Source: Pseudomonas lini
Lineage (GTDB): Bacteria; Pseudomonadota; Gammaproteobacteria; Pseudomonadales; Pseudomonadaceae
Direction of reading: 5' to 3'
DNA: 64,000 nt
NCBI RefSeq assembly: GCF_030812475.1
Contig: NZ_JAUSSR010000010.1
Span: 248,001 to 312,000 of the forward strand
The position numbers were made by a program, and so were the translations under genes. Position 1 is the first letter of the stretch. Every line of letters starts with the position of its first letter. The notes beneath the pieces are model-generated. The model ran no database searches, was not told the origin of the DNA, and worked only from the letters and a program-made list of their open reading frames with translations. Positions 1-8,636 of the stretch are shown one piece after another.

Positions 1-8
1 TGTGTGGT

Positions 9-14
9 TATAAT
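9..14 (+). promoter_or_regulatory. Candidate -10 element for ribF
   Basis: A perfect TATAAT lies 29 bases before the chosen ribF start, inside a small inverted repeat (GTGGT...ACCAC, 4-21). The -35 region would be outside the window, so this is only half a promoter. Confidence 0.35.
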
Positions 15-42
15 CGACCACTTTATGAGCAAGAAGCGCGTT

Positions 43-993
43 ATGCAGCTGGTTCGAGGCCTCCACAACCTGCGCCCCCAGCATCGGGGCTGTGTCGCCA
101 CTATTGGCAACTTTGACGGTGTTCACCGTGGTCACCAGGCAATCCTGGCGAGGCTGCGTGAGCGAGCGCTCGAGTTGGGCGTGCCCAGCTGCGTGGTGAT
201 TTTCGAGCCGCAGCCACGAGAATTCTTCTCCCCGGACACGGCACCCGCCCGTCTGGCCCGCCTGCGAGACAAATTGCAGCTGCTGGCCCTGGAAGGTGTC
301 GACCGGGTGTTGTGCCTGGCGTTCAACCAGCGCCTGAGCAAGCTAAGCGCCAGCGAGTTCGTCGATACCATTCTGGTGGACGGTCTCGGCGTCCAGCATC
401 TGGAGGTTGGTGATGACTTCCGGTTCGGCTGTGACCGGGTAGGGGATTTCGTTTTCCTGCAGCAGGCCGGCGTCCTGCAAGGCTTTACCGTCGAAGCGGC
501 GCAGACGGTCGAACTGGATGGCATACGGGTCAGCAGCACTCAGGTCCGCAATGCCCTGGCCGCTGCCGATTTTGCCTTGGCCGAGCAACTGCTTGGTCGC
601 CCGTTCCGGATTGCCGGGCGGGTCTTGCACGGCCAGAAACTGGCCCGCCAGTTGGGTACGCCCACGGCCAACATACAACTCAAGCGTCGTCGCGTGCCGT
701 TGACCGGGGTGTACCTGGTCAACGTCGATATCGACGGCAAGACCTGGCCAGGTGTCGCCAATATCGGCGTGCGGCCCACGGTTCAGGGTGATGGCAAAGC
801 CCACCTTGAAGTGCATCTTTTAGATTTTGCCGGCGATCTGTATGACCGGCGTTTGACGGTGGTTTTCCACCACAAGCTGCGTGAAGAGCAGCGTTTCGCC
901 TCTCTGGAGGCGCTTAAGACGGCGATCAATGCGGATGTTGCCGCCGCCCGTGCCCTGTCGCACCTAGCGCCAATCGCTAATGAAGAGCCTTAA
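43..993 (+). CDS. ribF: Bifunctional riboflavin kinase / FAD synthetase
   Basis: Makes FMN from riboflavin and then FAD from FMN in the cytoplasm. The N-terminal nucleotidylyltransferase domain carries GNFDGVHRGH at residues 22-31, and the C-terminal flavokinase domain carries the GTPTAN motif near residue 206. I chose the ATG at 43 because it gives 316 residues, the usual size in Pseudomonas, beginning MQLVRGLHNLRP; in-frame ATG 25 would only add six residues and the reading frame stays open to position 4. The stop is followed directly by the ileS start, as in the conserved ribF-ileS-lspA-fkpB-ispH order, so the genes are probably cotranscribed. Confidence 0.96.
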   Translation: MQLVRGLHNLRPQHRGCVATIGNFDGVHRGHQAILARLRERALELGVPSCVVIFEPQPREFFSPDTAPARLARLRDKLQLLALEGVDRVLCLAFNQRLSKLSASEFVDTILVDGLGVQHLEVGDDFRFGCDRVGDFVFLQQAGVLQGFTVEAAQTVELDGIRVSSTQVRNALAAADFALAEQLLGRPFRIAGRVLHGQKLARQLGTPTANIQLKRRRVPLTGVYLVNVDIDGKTWPGVANIGVRPTVQGDGKAHLEVHLLDFAGDLYDRRLTVVFHHKLREEQRFASLEALKTAINADVAAARALSHLAPIANEEP

Positions 994-3825
994 ATGACCG
1001 ACTATAAAGCCACGCTAAACCTTCCGGACACCGCCTTCCCTATGAAGGCCGGCCTGCCTCAGCGCGAACCGCAGATTCTGCAGCGCTGGGACAGCATTGG
1101 CCTGTACGGTAAGTTGCGCGAGATTGGCAAGGATCGTCCGAAGTTCGTCCTGCACGACGGTCCTCCGTACGCCAATGGCACGATCCACATCGGTCATGCA
1201 CTGAACAAGATTCTCAAGGACATGATCATCCGTTCGAAAACCCTGTCGGGTTTCGACGCGCCTTATGTTCCGGGCTGGGACTGCCATGGCCTGCCGATCG
1301 AACACAAAGTCGAAGTGACCCACGGCAAGAACCTGGGCGCGGACAAGACCCGCGAACTGTGCCGTGCCTACGCGACCGAGCAGATCGAAGGCCAGAAATC
1401 CGAATTCATCCGTCTGGGCGTGTTGGGCGACTTTGCCAACCCGTACAAGACCATGGACTTCAAGAACGAGGCCGGTGAAATCCGTGCCCTGGCGGAAATC
1501 GTCAAGGGCGGTTTCGTGTTCAAGGGCCTCAAGCCTGTGAACTGGTGCTTCGACTGCGGTTCGGCCCTGGCGGAAGCGGAAGTCGAGTACGAGAACAAGA
1601 AGTCCTCGACCATCGACGTCGCCTTCCCGATTGCCGACGAAGCCGAGCTGGCTGCCGCATTCGGTCTGTCATCGTTGGCCAAACCGGCTTCGATCGTGAT
1701 CTGGACCACCACACCGTGGACCATCCCGGCCAATCAGGCGCTGAACGTTCACCCGGAATTCAACTACGCCCTGGTCGACGTCGGCGACAAGCTGCTGGTA
1801 CTGGCTGAAGAGCTGGTCGAGTCGTGCCTGGTGCGTTACAGCCTGGAAGGTTCGGTCATCGCGACCACCACAGGTAAAGAACTGGAACTGATCAATTTCC
1901 GTCACCCGTTCTACGATCGCCTGTCGCCGGTTTACCTGGCCGAGTACGTTGAACTGGGGGCTGGCACCGGGGTGGTTCACTCCGCTCCGGCTTACGGCGT
2001 GGACGACTTCGTGACCTGCAAGAAATACGGCATGGTCAACGACGACATCCTCAATCCGGTACAGAGCAACGGCGTCTACGCGACCTCCCTGGAGTTCTTT
2101 GGCGGCCAGTTCATCTGGAAGGCCAATCCGGCCATCGTCGACAAGCTCGCCGAAGTCGACGCGCTGCTGCACACCGCTGTCATCGAACACAGCTACATGC
2201 ACTGCTGGCGTCACAAGACCCCGCTGATCTACCGCGCCACCGCGCAGTGGTTCATCGGCATGGACAAAGAACCTGCGAGCGGCGACACCCTGCGCAAGCG
2301 GGCGATCAAGGCCATCGAAGAGACAAAGTTCGTCCCGGCCTGGGGCCAGGCGCGCCTGCACTCGATGATCGCCAACCGTCCGGACTGGTGCATCTCCCGT
2401 CAGCGCAACTGGGGCGTGCCGATCCCGTTCTTCCTGAACAAGGAAAGCGGCGAGCTGCACCCGCGTACCGCCGAGCTGATGGAAGAAGTGGCCAGGCGCG
2501 TCGAGGTCGAAGGCATCGAAGCCTGGTTCAAGATGGACGCCGCCGAACTGCTCGGTGACGAAGCGCCGCTGTACGACAAGATCAGCGACACGCTGGATGT
2601 CTGGTTCGATTCGGGCACCACGCACTGGCACGTACTGCGCGGTTCGCATCCGATGGGCCACGAGACCGGCCCGCGGGCCGACCTGTACCTGGAAGGCTCG
2701 GACCAACACCGTGGCTGGTTCCACTCGTCGCTGCTGACCGGTTGCGCCATCGACAACCACGCGCCATACCGCGAACTGCTGACCCACGGCTTCACCGTCG
2801 ATGAGTCCGGCCGCAAGATGTCCAAATCCCTTGGCAACGTGATCGCGCCGCAAAAGGTCAACGACACCCTGGGCGCCGACATCATGCGCCTGTGGGTGGC
2901 TTCTACCGATTATTCGGGCGAGATGGCGGTTTCCGAGCAGATCCTGCAACGCAGTGCGGACGCTTACCGGCGTATCCGTAACACCGCGCGCTTCCTGCTC
3001 TCGAACCTGACCGGTTTCAACCCGGCCACCGACATCCTGCCGGCCGAAGAAATGCTGGCACTGGACCGTTGGGCCGTGGACCGCACGCTGCTGCTGCAAC
3101 GCGAGTTGCAAGAGCACTACGGCGAATACCGCTTCTGGAACGTCTACTCCAAGATCCACAACTTCTGCGTGCAGGAGCTGGGCGGTTTCTACCTGGACAT
3201 CATCAAGGACCGTCAGTACACCACTGGCGCCAACAGCAAGGCCCGCCGTTCGGCGCAAACCGCGCTGTACCACATCTCCGAGGCGCTGGTGCGCTGGATT
3301 GCGCCGATCCTCGCGTTCACCGCCGACGAGCTGTGGCAGTACCTGCCGGGCGAGCGCAACGAGTCGGTGATGCTCAATACCTGGTACGAAGGCCTGGCCG
3401 AGCTGCCCGAAGGCGTCGAACTGGACCGCGCCTACTGGGAGCGGATCATGGCGGTCAAGGTCGCGGTCAACAAGGAGATGGAAATCCAGCGTGCGGCCAA
3501 GGCCGTCGGTGGCAACCTGCAAGCCGAAGTGACGCTGTTCGCCGAAGACGCGCTGAGCGCCGACCTGGCCAAACTGAGCAACGAACTGCGCTTTGTTCTG
3601 ATCACCTCGACCGCTACTGTTGCGCCTTTTGTTCAGGCACCGGCGGACGCGGTAGTCACCGAAGTCACCGGTTTGAAACTGCAAGTGGTCAAGTCGAGCC
3701 ACGCCAAGTGCGCTCGTTGCTGGCACTGCCGTGAAGACGTCGGCGTGAACCCGGAGCATCCGGAAATCTGCGGTCGTTGCGTCGACAACATCAGCGGCGC
3801 CGGCGAGTTTCGTCACTATGCCTAA
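994..3825 (+). CDS. ileS: Isoleucyl-tRNA synthetase
   Basis: Charges tRNA-Ile. A class I synthetase of 943 residues, full length for the bacterial type. The HIGH signature is at residues 65-68 and KMSKS at 608-612. The C-terminus ends in a zinc-binding domain with cysteines 906, 909, 926 and 929. The start codon abuts the ribF stop and the 3' end overlaps lspA by eight bases, which supports one operon with translational coupling. Confidence 0.98.
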   Translation: MTDYKATLNLPDTAFPMKAGLPQREPQILQRWDSIGLYGKLREIGKDRPKFVLHDGPPYANGTIHIGHALNKILKDMIIRSKTLSGFDAPYVPGWDCHGLPIEHKVEVTHGKNLGADKTRELCRAYATEQIEGQKSEFIRLGVLGDFANPYKTMDFKNEAGEIRALAEIVKGGFVFKGLKPVNWCFDCGSALAEAEVEYENKKSSTIDVAFPIADEAELAAAFGLSSLAKPASIVIWTTTPWTIPANQALNVHPEFNYALVDVGDKLLVLAEELVESCLVRYSLEGSVIATTTGKELELINFRHPFYDRLSPVYLAEYVELGAGTGVVHSAPAYGVDDFVTCKKYGMVNDDILNPVQSNGVYATSLEFFGGQFIWKANPAIVDKLAEVDALLHTAVIEHSYMHCWRHKTPLIYRATAQWFIGMDKEPASGDTLRKRAIKAIEETKFVPAWGQARLHSMIANRPDWCISRQRNWGVPIPFFLNKESGELHPRTAELMEEVARRVEVEGIEAWFKMDAAELLGDEAPLYDKISDTLDVWFDSGTTHWHVLRGSHPMGHETGPRADLYLEGSDQHRGWFHSSLLTGCAIDNHAPYRELLTHGFTVDESGRKMSKSLGNVIAPQKVNDTLGADIMRLWVASTDYSGEMAVSEQILQRSADAYRRIRNTARFLLSNLTGFNPATDILPAEEMLALDRWAVDRTLLLQRELQEHYGEYRFWNVYSKIHNFCVQELGGFYLDIIKDRQYTTGANSKARRSAQTALYHISEALVRWIAPILAFTADELWQYLPGERNESVMLNTWYEGLAELPEGVELDRAYWERIMAVKVAVNKEMEIQRAAKAVGGNLQAEVTLFAEDALSADLAKLSNELRFVLITSTATVAPFVQAPADAVVTEVTGLKLQVVKSSHAKCARCWHCREDVGVNPEHPEICGRCVDNISGAGEFRHYA

Positions 3826-4330
3826 TGGCGTTGGCCGTTTCGGACGGCTGAGCTGGCTCTGGTTGAGCATGCTGGTCCTGGTCATCGACCAGGCCAGCAA
3901 ATTCTACTTCGAAGGCAAGCTCGAAATGTTCCAGCAGATCGTGGTGATCCCCGATCTGTTCAGTTGGACCCTGGCCTACAATACGGGCGCGGCGTTCAGT
4001 TTCCTGGCTGACAGTTCCGGTTGGCAGCGCTGGCTGTTCGCCTTGATCGCGATTGTGGTCAGTGCGGTGCTGGTGGTCTGGCTCAAACGCCTTGGCCGCA
4101 ACGAAACCTGGCTGGCCGTCGCTTTGGCGCTGGTGCTGGGCGGCGCGTTGGGCAACCTGTATGACCGAATTGCCTATGGCCATGTGATCGATTTCATCCT
4201 GGTGCATTGGCAGAACCAGTGGCACTTCCCGGCGTTCAACTTCGCCGATAGCGCGATTACCGTAGGTGCTGTCATGCTGGCGCTGGACATGTTCAAAACC
4301 AAGAAAACCGGAGAAACCGTTCATGACTGA
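3818..4330 (+). CDS. lspA: Lipoprotein signal peptidase (signal peptidase II)
   Basis: Inner-membrane aspartyl protease that removes the signal peptide from diacylglyceryl-modified prolipoproteins. The 170-residue protein has four predicted membrane segments and the conserved stretches NTGAAFSF, NLYDRI and FNFADSAI; the aspartates in the last two are the catalytic pair of the family. It starts within the last codons of ileS and overlaps the fkpB start, the standard arrangement in Pseudomonas. Lipoproteins such as BamD in this same window would be substrates. Confidence 0.97.
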   Translation: MPNGVGRFGRLSWLWLSMLVLVIDQASKFYFEGKLEMFQQIVVIPDLFSWTLAYNTGAAFSFLADSSGWQRWLFALIAIVVSAVLVVWLKRLGRNETWLAVALALVLGGALGNLYDRIAYGHVIDFILVHWQNQWHFPAFNFADSAITVGAVMLALDMFKTKKTGETVHD

Positions 4331-4775
4331 GCAGGTATTGGCTGAGCAACGCATCCGCCAGAACACGGAAGTCACCTTGCACTTTGCACTGCGCCTGGAG
4401 AACGGCGACACCGTCGACAGCACCTTCGACAAAGCCCCGGCGACCTTCAAGGTCGGCGACGGTAACCTGTTGCCAGGTTTCGAAGTGGCGCTGTTCGGCT
4501 TCAAGGCCGGCGACAAGCGTACGCTGACGATTCAACCGGAAAACGCTTTTGGCCAGCCCAATCCGCAGAACGTGCAGATCATCCCGCGCTCGCAGTTCAA
4601 GGACATGGAACTGTCACCGGGTTTGCTGGTGATCTTCAACGATGCGGCCAATGCCGAGATGCCGGGCGTGGTGAAGGAATTCGATGACGAGCAAGTGACC
4701 ATCGACTTCAACCATCCGTTGGCTGGCAAGACATTGACCTTTGACGTCGAGATCATCGACGTCAAATCGCTGTAA
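4323..4775 (+). CDS. fkpB: FKBP-type peptidyl-prolyl cis-trans isomerase (FkpB/SlpA type)
   Basis: A 150-residue SlyD/SlpA-like proline isomerase, predicted cytoplasmic as there is no signal peptide. The FKBP half-domain is split by an insert-in-flap region, with the motifs LLPGFEVALFGFKAGD and NPQNVQIIPRSQF. The ATG at 4323 has GGAG about nine bases upstream and overlaps the lspA end by eight bases; an upstream in-frame ATG at 4266 would lie deep inside lspA and is unlikely. It belongs to the ileS-lspA-fkpB-ispH cluster. Confidence 0.93.
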   Translation: MTEQVLAEQRIRQNTEVTLHFALRLENGDTVDSTFDKAPATFKVGDGNLLPGFEVALFGFKAGDKRTLTIQPENAFGQPNPQNVQIIPRSQFKDMELSPGLLVIFNDAANAEMPGVVKEFDDEQVTIDFNHPLAGKTLTFDVEIIDVKSL

Positions 4776-4793
4776 CCGACCCAACCGGCCTTT

Positions 4794-4893
4794 TGTAGGA
4801 GCAAGCTTGCTCGCGATGGGCGTCAACGATGGCGCGAACATCCTGGCGAAACGAGTCGTCTGATCGTTTTTCGCGAGCAAGCTCGCTCCTACA
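4794..4893. repeat. REPIN (inverted REP pair) between fkpB and ispH
   Basis: Two REP sequences face each other: TGTAGGAGCAAGCTTGCTCG at 4794-4813 and its inverted partner ending CTCGCTCCTACA at 4893. This 100-bp unit is the first of a family repeated through the window at intergenic sites. No transposase is encoded here, and RAYT-type mobilisation in trans is inferred from knowledge of Pseudomonas REPINs. Confidence 0.85.
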
Positions 4894-4916
4894 CAGGTCA
4901 AGACACGAGGCACAGC

Positions 4917-5864
4917 ATGCAAATCAAACTCGCCAACCCCCGTGGCTTCTGCGCCGGCGTGGACCGGGCGATCGAAATCGTCAACCGTGCCCTGGAAGTC
5001 TTCGGGCCGCCGATCTACGTGCGTCACGAAGTGGTCCACAATAAATTCGTCGTCGAAGACCTGCGTGCTCGCGGCGCGATTTTCGTTGAGGAACTGGATC
5101 AGGTGCCGGACGACGTCATCGTGATCTTCAGTGCCCACGGCGTGTCCCAGGCTGTACGTACCGAAGCGGCCGGCCGTGGCCTGAAGGTGTTCGACGCGAC
5201 CTGTCCGCTGGTGACCAAGGTGCACATCGAGGTGGCGCGCTACAGCCGCGACGGCCGTGAATGCATCCTCATCGGCCACGCCGGTCACCCGGAAGTCGAA
5301 GGCACCATGGGCCAGTACGATGGCAGCAATGGTGGGGCGATCTACCTGGTCGAAGACGAAAAAGACGTCGCTGCGTTGCAAGTGATCAATCCCGAAAAGC
5401 TGGCGTTCGTGACCCAGACCACGCTGTCCATGGATGACACCAGTCGCGTCATCGATGCCCTGCGTGCGCGCTTCCCGGCGATCGGCGGTCCGCGCAAGGA
5501 CGACATCTGCTACGCCACGCAAAACCGTCAGGACGCGGTCAAGCAACTGGCCGACGAGTGCGACGTGGTGCTGGTGGTCGGCAGCCCGAACAGCTCCAAC
5601 TCCAATCGCCTGCGTGAACTGGCCGAACGCATGGCGACTCCGGCTTACCTGATCGACGGTGCCGAAGATCTGCAGAGGAGCTGGTTCGAAGGTGTCGAGC
5701 GCATCGGCATCACCGCTGGCGCTTCCGCGCCGGAAGTCCTGGTGCGTGGCGTGATCCAGCAGTTGCAGGCGTGGGGCGCCACCGGGGCCGACGAGCTGGC
5801 GGGTCGCGAAGAGAACATCACCTTCTCCATGCCTAAGGAATTACGCGTCCGCTCTTTGCTCTGA
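4917..5864 (+). CDS. ispH: 4-hydroxy-3-methylbut-2-enyl diphosphate reductase
   Basis: Last step of the MEP isoprenoid pathway, producing IPP and DMAPP with a [4Fe-4S] cluster. The three cluster cysteines are C12 (GFCAGVDRA), C96 (DATCPLV) and C198 (DICYATQNR), at the positions known in E. coli IspH. The product is 315 residues, full length. A REPIN separates it from fkpB. Its 3' end overlaps the convergent fimT-like gene by 24 bases, which is uncommon for an essential gene. Confidence 0.97.
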   Translation: MQIKLANPRGFCAGVDRAIEIVNRALEVFGPPIYVRHEVVHNKFVVEDLRARGAIFVEELDQVPDDVIVIFSAHGVSQAVRTEAAGRGLKVFDATCPLVTKVHIEVARYSRDGRECILIGHAGHPEVEGTMGQYDGSNGGAIYLVEDEKDVAALQVINPEKLAFVTQTTLSMDDTSRVIDALRARFPAIGGPRKDDICYATQNRQDAVKQLADECDVVLVVGSPNSSNSNRLRELAERMATPAYLIDGAEDLQRSWFEGVERIGITAGASAPEVLVRGVIQQLQAWGATGADELAGREENITFSMPKELRVRSLL

Positions 5865-6383
5865 GTCTTTTCCTCCCGCGCACAACGCCTGTTCAGTTCG
5901 TTGACTGCGCAGGCTGACACGGCCGTTCGAGGCCAGCACCACCTGGTGTTGGCTGATCGGCTCGCGGGCCGCGCACACATGCAATGTCCCCGCTTGAAAG
6001 CCATTGTGCAGCGGTTCTCCCAGATTGCTGAAGTGTATGGACGTCCTGACATATTGATTGCCGAAGATCGGCACCCGGGTCCCACTCCGGCGTTCGACCA
6101 GCAATGGATTGCTGTTGTCCTCGTATCCCTTGCCATTAGCATCCACAATGATCCGCCAACCTTGGCCCCAGTCGCCGTTGATGGCGTGAATGATGACGGT
6201 CTGGCCCCGCGTGATCGCTTCGGCCCTGGCGCTGCGCAGGCCAGCGACCAGGGCATTCGCCGCCTCCTCGCGATGGTTCGCCTCGGTGAGCGCCGCTACA
6301 GCCGGACTGAACAATGACAGAACAATCCCCGTAATCGTCAGTCCCATAAGCAGTTCGATCAGGCTGAAACCTTGCTGACGCAT
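5841..6383 (-). CDS. fimT: GspH/FimT-family pseudopilin
   Basis: A minor pilin-like protein of 180 residues with a short leader and prepilin peptidase site, RQQG before FSLIELLMG, and a GspH-type C-terminal domain. The start at 6383 is preceded by AGGGAG at good spacing; in-frame upstream ATGs (6398, 6443) lack this. It is transcribed away from the fimU-pilVWXY1E genes, and its last 24 bases overlap the end of ispH. I infer a role in the type IV pilus initiation complex or in DNA uptake, as for FimT homologues; the gene name is by family only. Confidence 0.8.
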   Translation of the reverse strand: MRQQGFSLIELLMGLTITGIVLSLFSPAVAALTEANHREEAANALVAGLRSARAEAITRGQTVIIHAINGDWGQGWRIIVDANGKGYEDNSNPLLVERRSGTRVPIFGNQYVRTSIHFSNLGEPLHNGFQAGTLHVCAAREPISQHQVVLASNGRVSLRSQRTEQALCAGGKDSEQRADA

Positions 6384-6512
6384 GACATCTCCCTTCATGG
6401 AGCGGTGGCTCGCGCGATCCTTGCGCAAGTAATGGCAAATCAACCGAACATCTGCCGGTCGAATGTTCTAGCGTGTAGAAGCAGGTATAGCCGAAGGCTA
6501 CGGAGGGCAACG

Positions 6513-6986
6513 ATGGATCATCGTACAAAAGGTTTCACGCTGATCGAGTTGCTGGTCGCGCTCGCGGTGTTTCTGATCCTGATCACGATGGCCGTTCCGG
6601 CATTTACCCGTTCGGTGCAAAGTGCCAAGGCCGACACCGAAATGGGGGATCTGCAACGCGCCCTGAATTTCGCGAGACTGGAAGCCATCGACCGGGGCAT
6701 TACCACCCGGCTTCGTCCAACCGCGGGCGGTAGCGGCTGGACCGGGGAGTTGGCGGTTTACGACGGTACGGGCAATCTGGCCAATGTATTGCGGGTTGTT
6801 CCGGCGATGAGCAGCGGGGCGACTCTGACGCTAACCTCAGGTGTGACCGCGATCGATTTCAACAATCTGGGCGGTTTGTCGGCAGCCTCTACGCCGATGG
6901 TGATCGGCTACGTATTGGGGGCGCAAAGCAGGACGCTGAATGTGTGTTTGAATGGACGAATTCTATTGGGTGGAAGTTGCGGATGA
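6513..6986 (+). CDS. fimU: Type IV pilus minor pilin, GspH/FimU family
   Basis: 157-residue prepilin beginning MDHRTKG then FTLIELLVALAVF, so PilD would cut after the glycine and methylate the phenylalanine. The rest is a GspH-like domain. The ATG at 6513 has CGGAGG seven bases upstream; the frame is open further upstream but that part has no ribosome site. It overlaps pilV by four bases and heads the minor pilin operon fimU-pilV-pilW-pilX-pilY1-pilE, which primes pilus assembly at the inner membrane. Confidence 0.88.
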   Translation: MDHRTKGFTLIELLVALAVFLILITMAVPAFTRSVQSAKADTEMGDLQRALNFARLEAIDRGITTRLRPTAGGSGWTGELAVYDGTGNLANVLRVVPAMSSGATLTLTSGVTAIDFNNLGGLSAASTPMVIGYVLGAQSRTLNVCLNGRILLGGSCG

Positions 6987-7432
6987 GGGGATGGAGCAAG
7001 CGTGCACAGGAGGGCATGACGCTGATCGAGGTTCTGGTGGCGTTGCTGATTCTGAGCGTTGGCCTGTTGGGGGCGGCGGCGATCCAGCTCAATGCGCTGA
7101 AATACACCGACAGCTCGCGGATGACCAGCCAGGCCAGTTTTATCGCCTACGACCTGATGGATCGCATTCGCGCCAATTCCGCAGCCGATTACACCGTCAC
7201 CCCACCCACCTCGGGCAACCTTGGCGTCGCCCGGGATCAGGACTTGTACGACTTCACTTCCAACATCGCCAACGCCCTCGGCGCCACCGCGACAGGCAGC
7301 GTCACGCGCAATCAGCGGGTATACACCATCACCATCACCTGGGACGACTCGCGGGCGGCCAATACCGCCAATTCGCGGCGCAGCTATGTGCTGACCAGTC
7401 GCGCCACCGTCGATCCGGTATCGACGCCATGA
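6983..7432 (+). CDS. pilV: Type IV pilus minor pilin PilV
   Basis: 149-residue prepilin with the processing site AQEG before MTLIEVLVALLILS, followed by a PilV-type domain. The start codon overlaps the upstream stop (ATGA), and its own stop overlaps pilW the same way, showing tight translational coupling. In Pseudomonas PilV joins PilW, PilX and PilY1 in the priming complex at the pilus tip. An in-frame ATG at 6944 would lie inside fimU and is not needed. Confidence 0.88.
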   Translation: MRGWSKRAQEGMTLIEVLVALLILSVGLLGAAAIQLNALKYTDSSRMTSQASFIAYDLMDRIRANSAADYTVTPPTSGNLGVARDQDLYDFTSNIANALGATATGSVTRNQRVYTITITWDDSRAANTANSRRSYVLTSRATVDPVSTP

Positions 7433-8142
7433 ATAACGCCAGCAAAGGTTTCGGCCTGATCGAATTGCTGATCGCCCTGGCGTTGAGCCTGATCGTGGTG
7501 CTGGGCGTGGCACAGGTTTTTATTGCGGCCAAGAACACCTATGTCAGCCAGAACGCCGCGGCCAACATGCAGGAAGATGCACGATTCGTGTTGAGCAAGA
7601 TGATCCAGGAAATTCGCATGGTCGGCATGTTCGGTTGCCTGGGGGCGATCACGGACGCCAGTTCGGCGGGCGATTTCACAGCCAGTCAGGCAACGCCGAT
7701 CAGTTGGGACAATGCCAATCTCAAACTGACCCTGGTGACTGCCGATGTGGGCAACAGTGGCGGTACGCCCGCATGGACCGTGGTTTCGGACTGCAGAAAC
7801 GCGGCGACGGCCTTTACCGGCGCGCGGCCCCCTGCATCGGGAGAGCTGGCGTTTCCGATCCGACGGCTGATCTACAACCTTAAAAATAACCAACTGACGA
7901 TGGGGTCCGGCCTTGGTACGCCGACCCAGGTGGTGTTGGTCGATAACGTCAGCGCCTTCAACGTGAGCTTCGGCCTCGCCAGTTCAGCCACCGACGTGTC
8001 CGCTTCCAGCTACAGCAGCAACCCGACGGACCCTGCGCGAATCCGCAGCGTCCGGCTGACGTTGACCCTCAGAGATCCGAACGCCCGGGTGCGCGAGCAA
8101 ACCTTCAACGTGGTTGCCGCTTTGCGCAACCGGCTGCCATGA
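7429..8142 (+). CDS. pilW: Type IV pilus minor pilin PilW
   Basis: 237-residue prepilin-like protein beginning MNNASKG then FGLIELLIALALSLIVVLG, the class III leader with glutamate at position five of the mature protein. The C-terminal part matches the PilW family in length. ATGA overlaps link it to pilV upstream and come within reach of pilX downstream. The reading frame is open far upstream, but the ATG at 7429 is the one that gives the prepilin leader. Confidence 0.88.
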   Translation: MNNASKGFGLIELLIALALSLIVVLGVAQVFIAAKNTYVSQNAAANMQEDARFVLSKMIQEIRMVGMFGCLGAITDASSAGDFTASQATPISWDNANLKLTLVTADVGNSGGTPAWTVVSDCRNAATAFTGARPPASGELAFPIRRLIYNLKNNQLTMGSGLGTPTQVVLVDNVSAFNVSFGLASSATDVSASSYSSNPTDPARIRSVRLTLTLRDPNARVREQTFNVVAALRNRLP

Positions 8143-8153
8143 GGAGAGGGCCG

Positions 8154-8636
8154 ATGAGTTTCTCCTCCGCGAGCGTTCGCTCCCAGCACGGCATGGCCCT
8201 GCTGGTGAGCCTGGTGTTCCTCTTGCTATTGACATTGATCGGCATTTCATCGATGCAGAACGCCACCCTGCAGGAAAAAATGGCTGGCAGCGTGACCCTT
8301 CGCAATCAATCGTTCCAGGCCGCCGAAGCCGCGTTGCGTATCGGCGAAAGTGCCGTGCAGCTGGACACCTATTCGTTGCCGGTCTGCAGCGGTACCATCC
8401 AATGCGCGCCACCGGGGGAGTCCTCGACGCTCACCGGCGCCGGATTCAACTCCACCTCGGGGGTGACCTGGATCGCCGCCGGCGGTGGCTTCTACGGAGT
8501 GCAAAACATCGGCACCACCTTGAACGCCGTGAATGTCCCCAGCAACACCTCGGCAACGTTGTACCGGGTGACCGCCGTGGCCATCGCGGGCAACAACGTT
8601 CGTACTGTGGTGGAGAGTATCTATGCGAAGTACTGA
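8154..8636 (+). CDS. pilX: Type IV pilus minor pilin PilX
   Basis: 160-residue protein whose N-terminus, SQHG then MALLVSLVFLLLLTLIG, is a prepilin-like hydrophobic segment without the usual glutamate five, as is typical of PilX/GspK-type pilins. A SMQNATLQEKMAG stretch characteristic of PilX follows. I chose ATG 8154 because AGGAG lies seven bases before it; ATG 8139 overlaps the pilW stop and would add five residues. Its 3' end overlaps pilY1 by 14 bases. Confidence 0.85.
   Translation: MSFSSASVRSQHGMALLVSLVFLLLLTLIGISSMQNATLQEKMAGSVTLRNQSFQAAEAALRIGESAVQLDTYSLPVCSGTIQCAPPGESSTLTGAGFNSTSGVTWIAAGGGFYGVQNIGTTLNAVNVPSNTSATLYRVTAVAIAGNNVRTVVESIYAKY

Noticed and set aside
1669..3900. A 743-codon open frame on the minus strand across ileS
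   Set aside because: It is antisense to a clear, full-length synthetase, has no recognisable domain and arises from the high GC at third codon positions.
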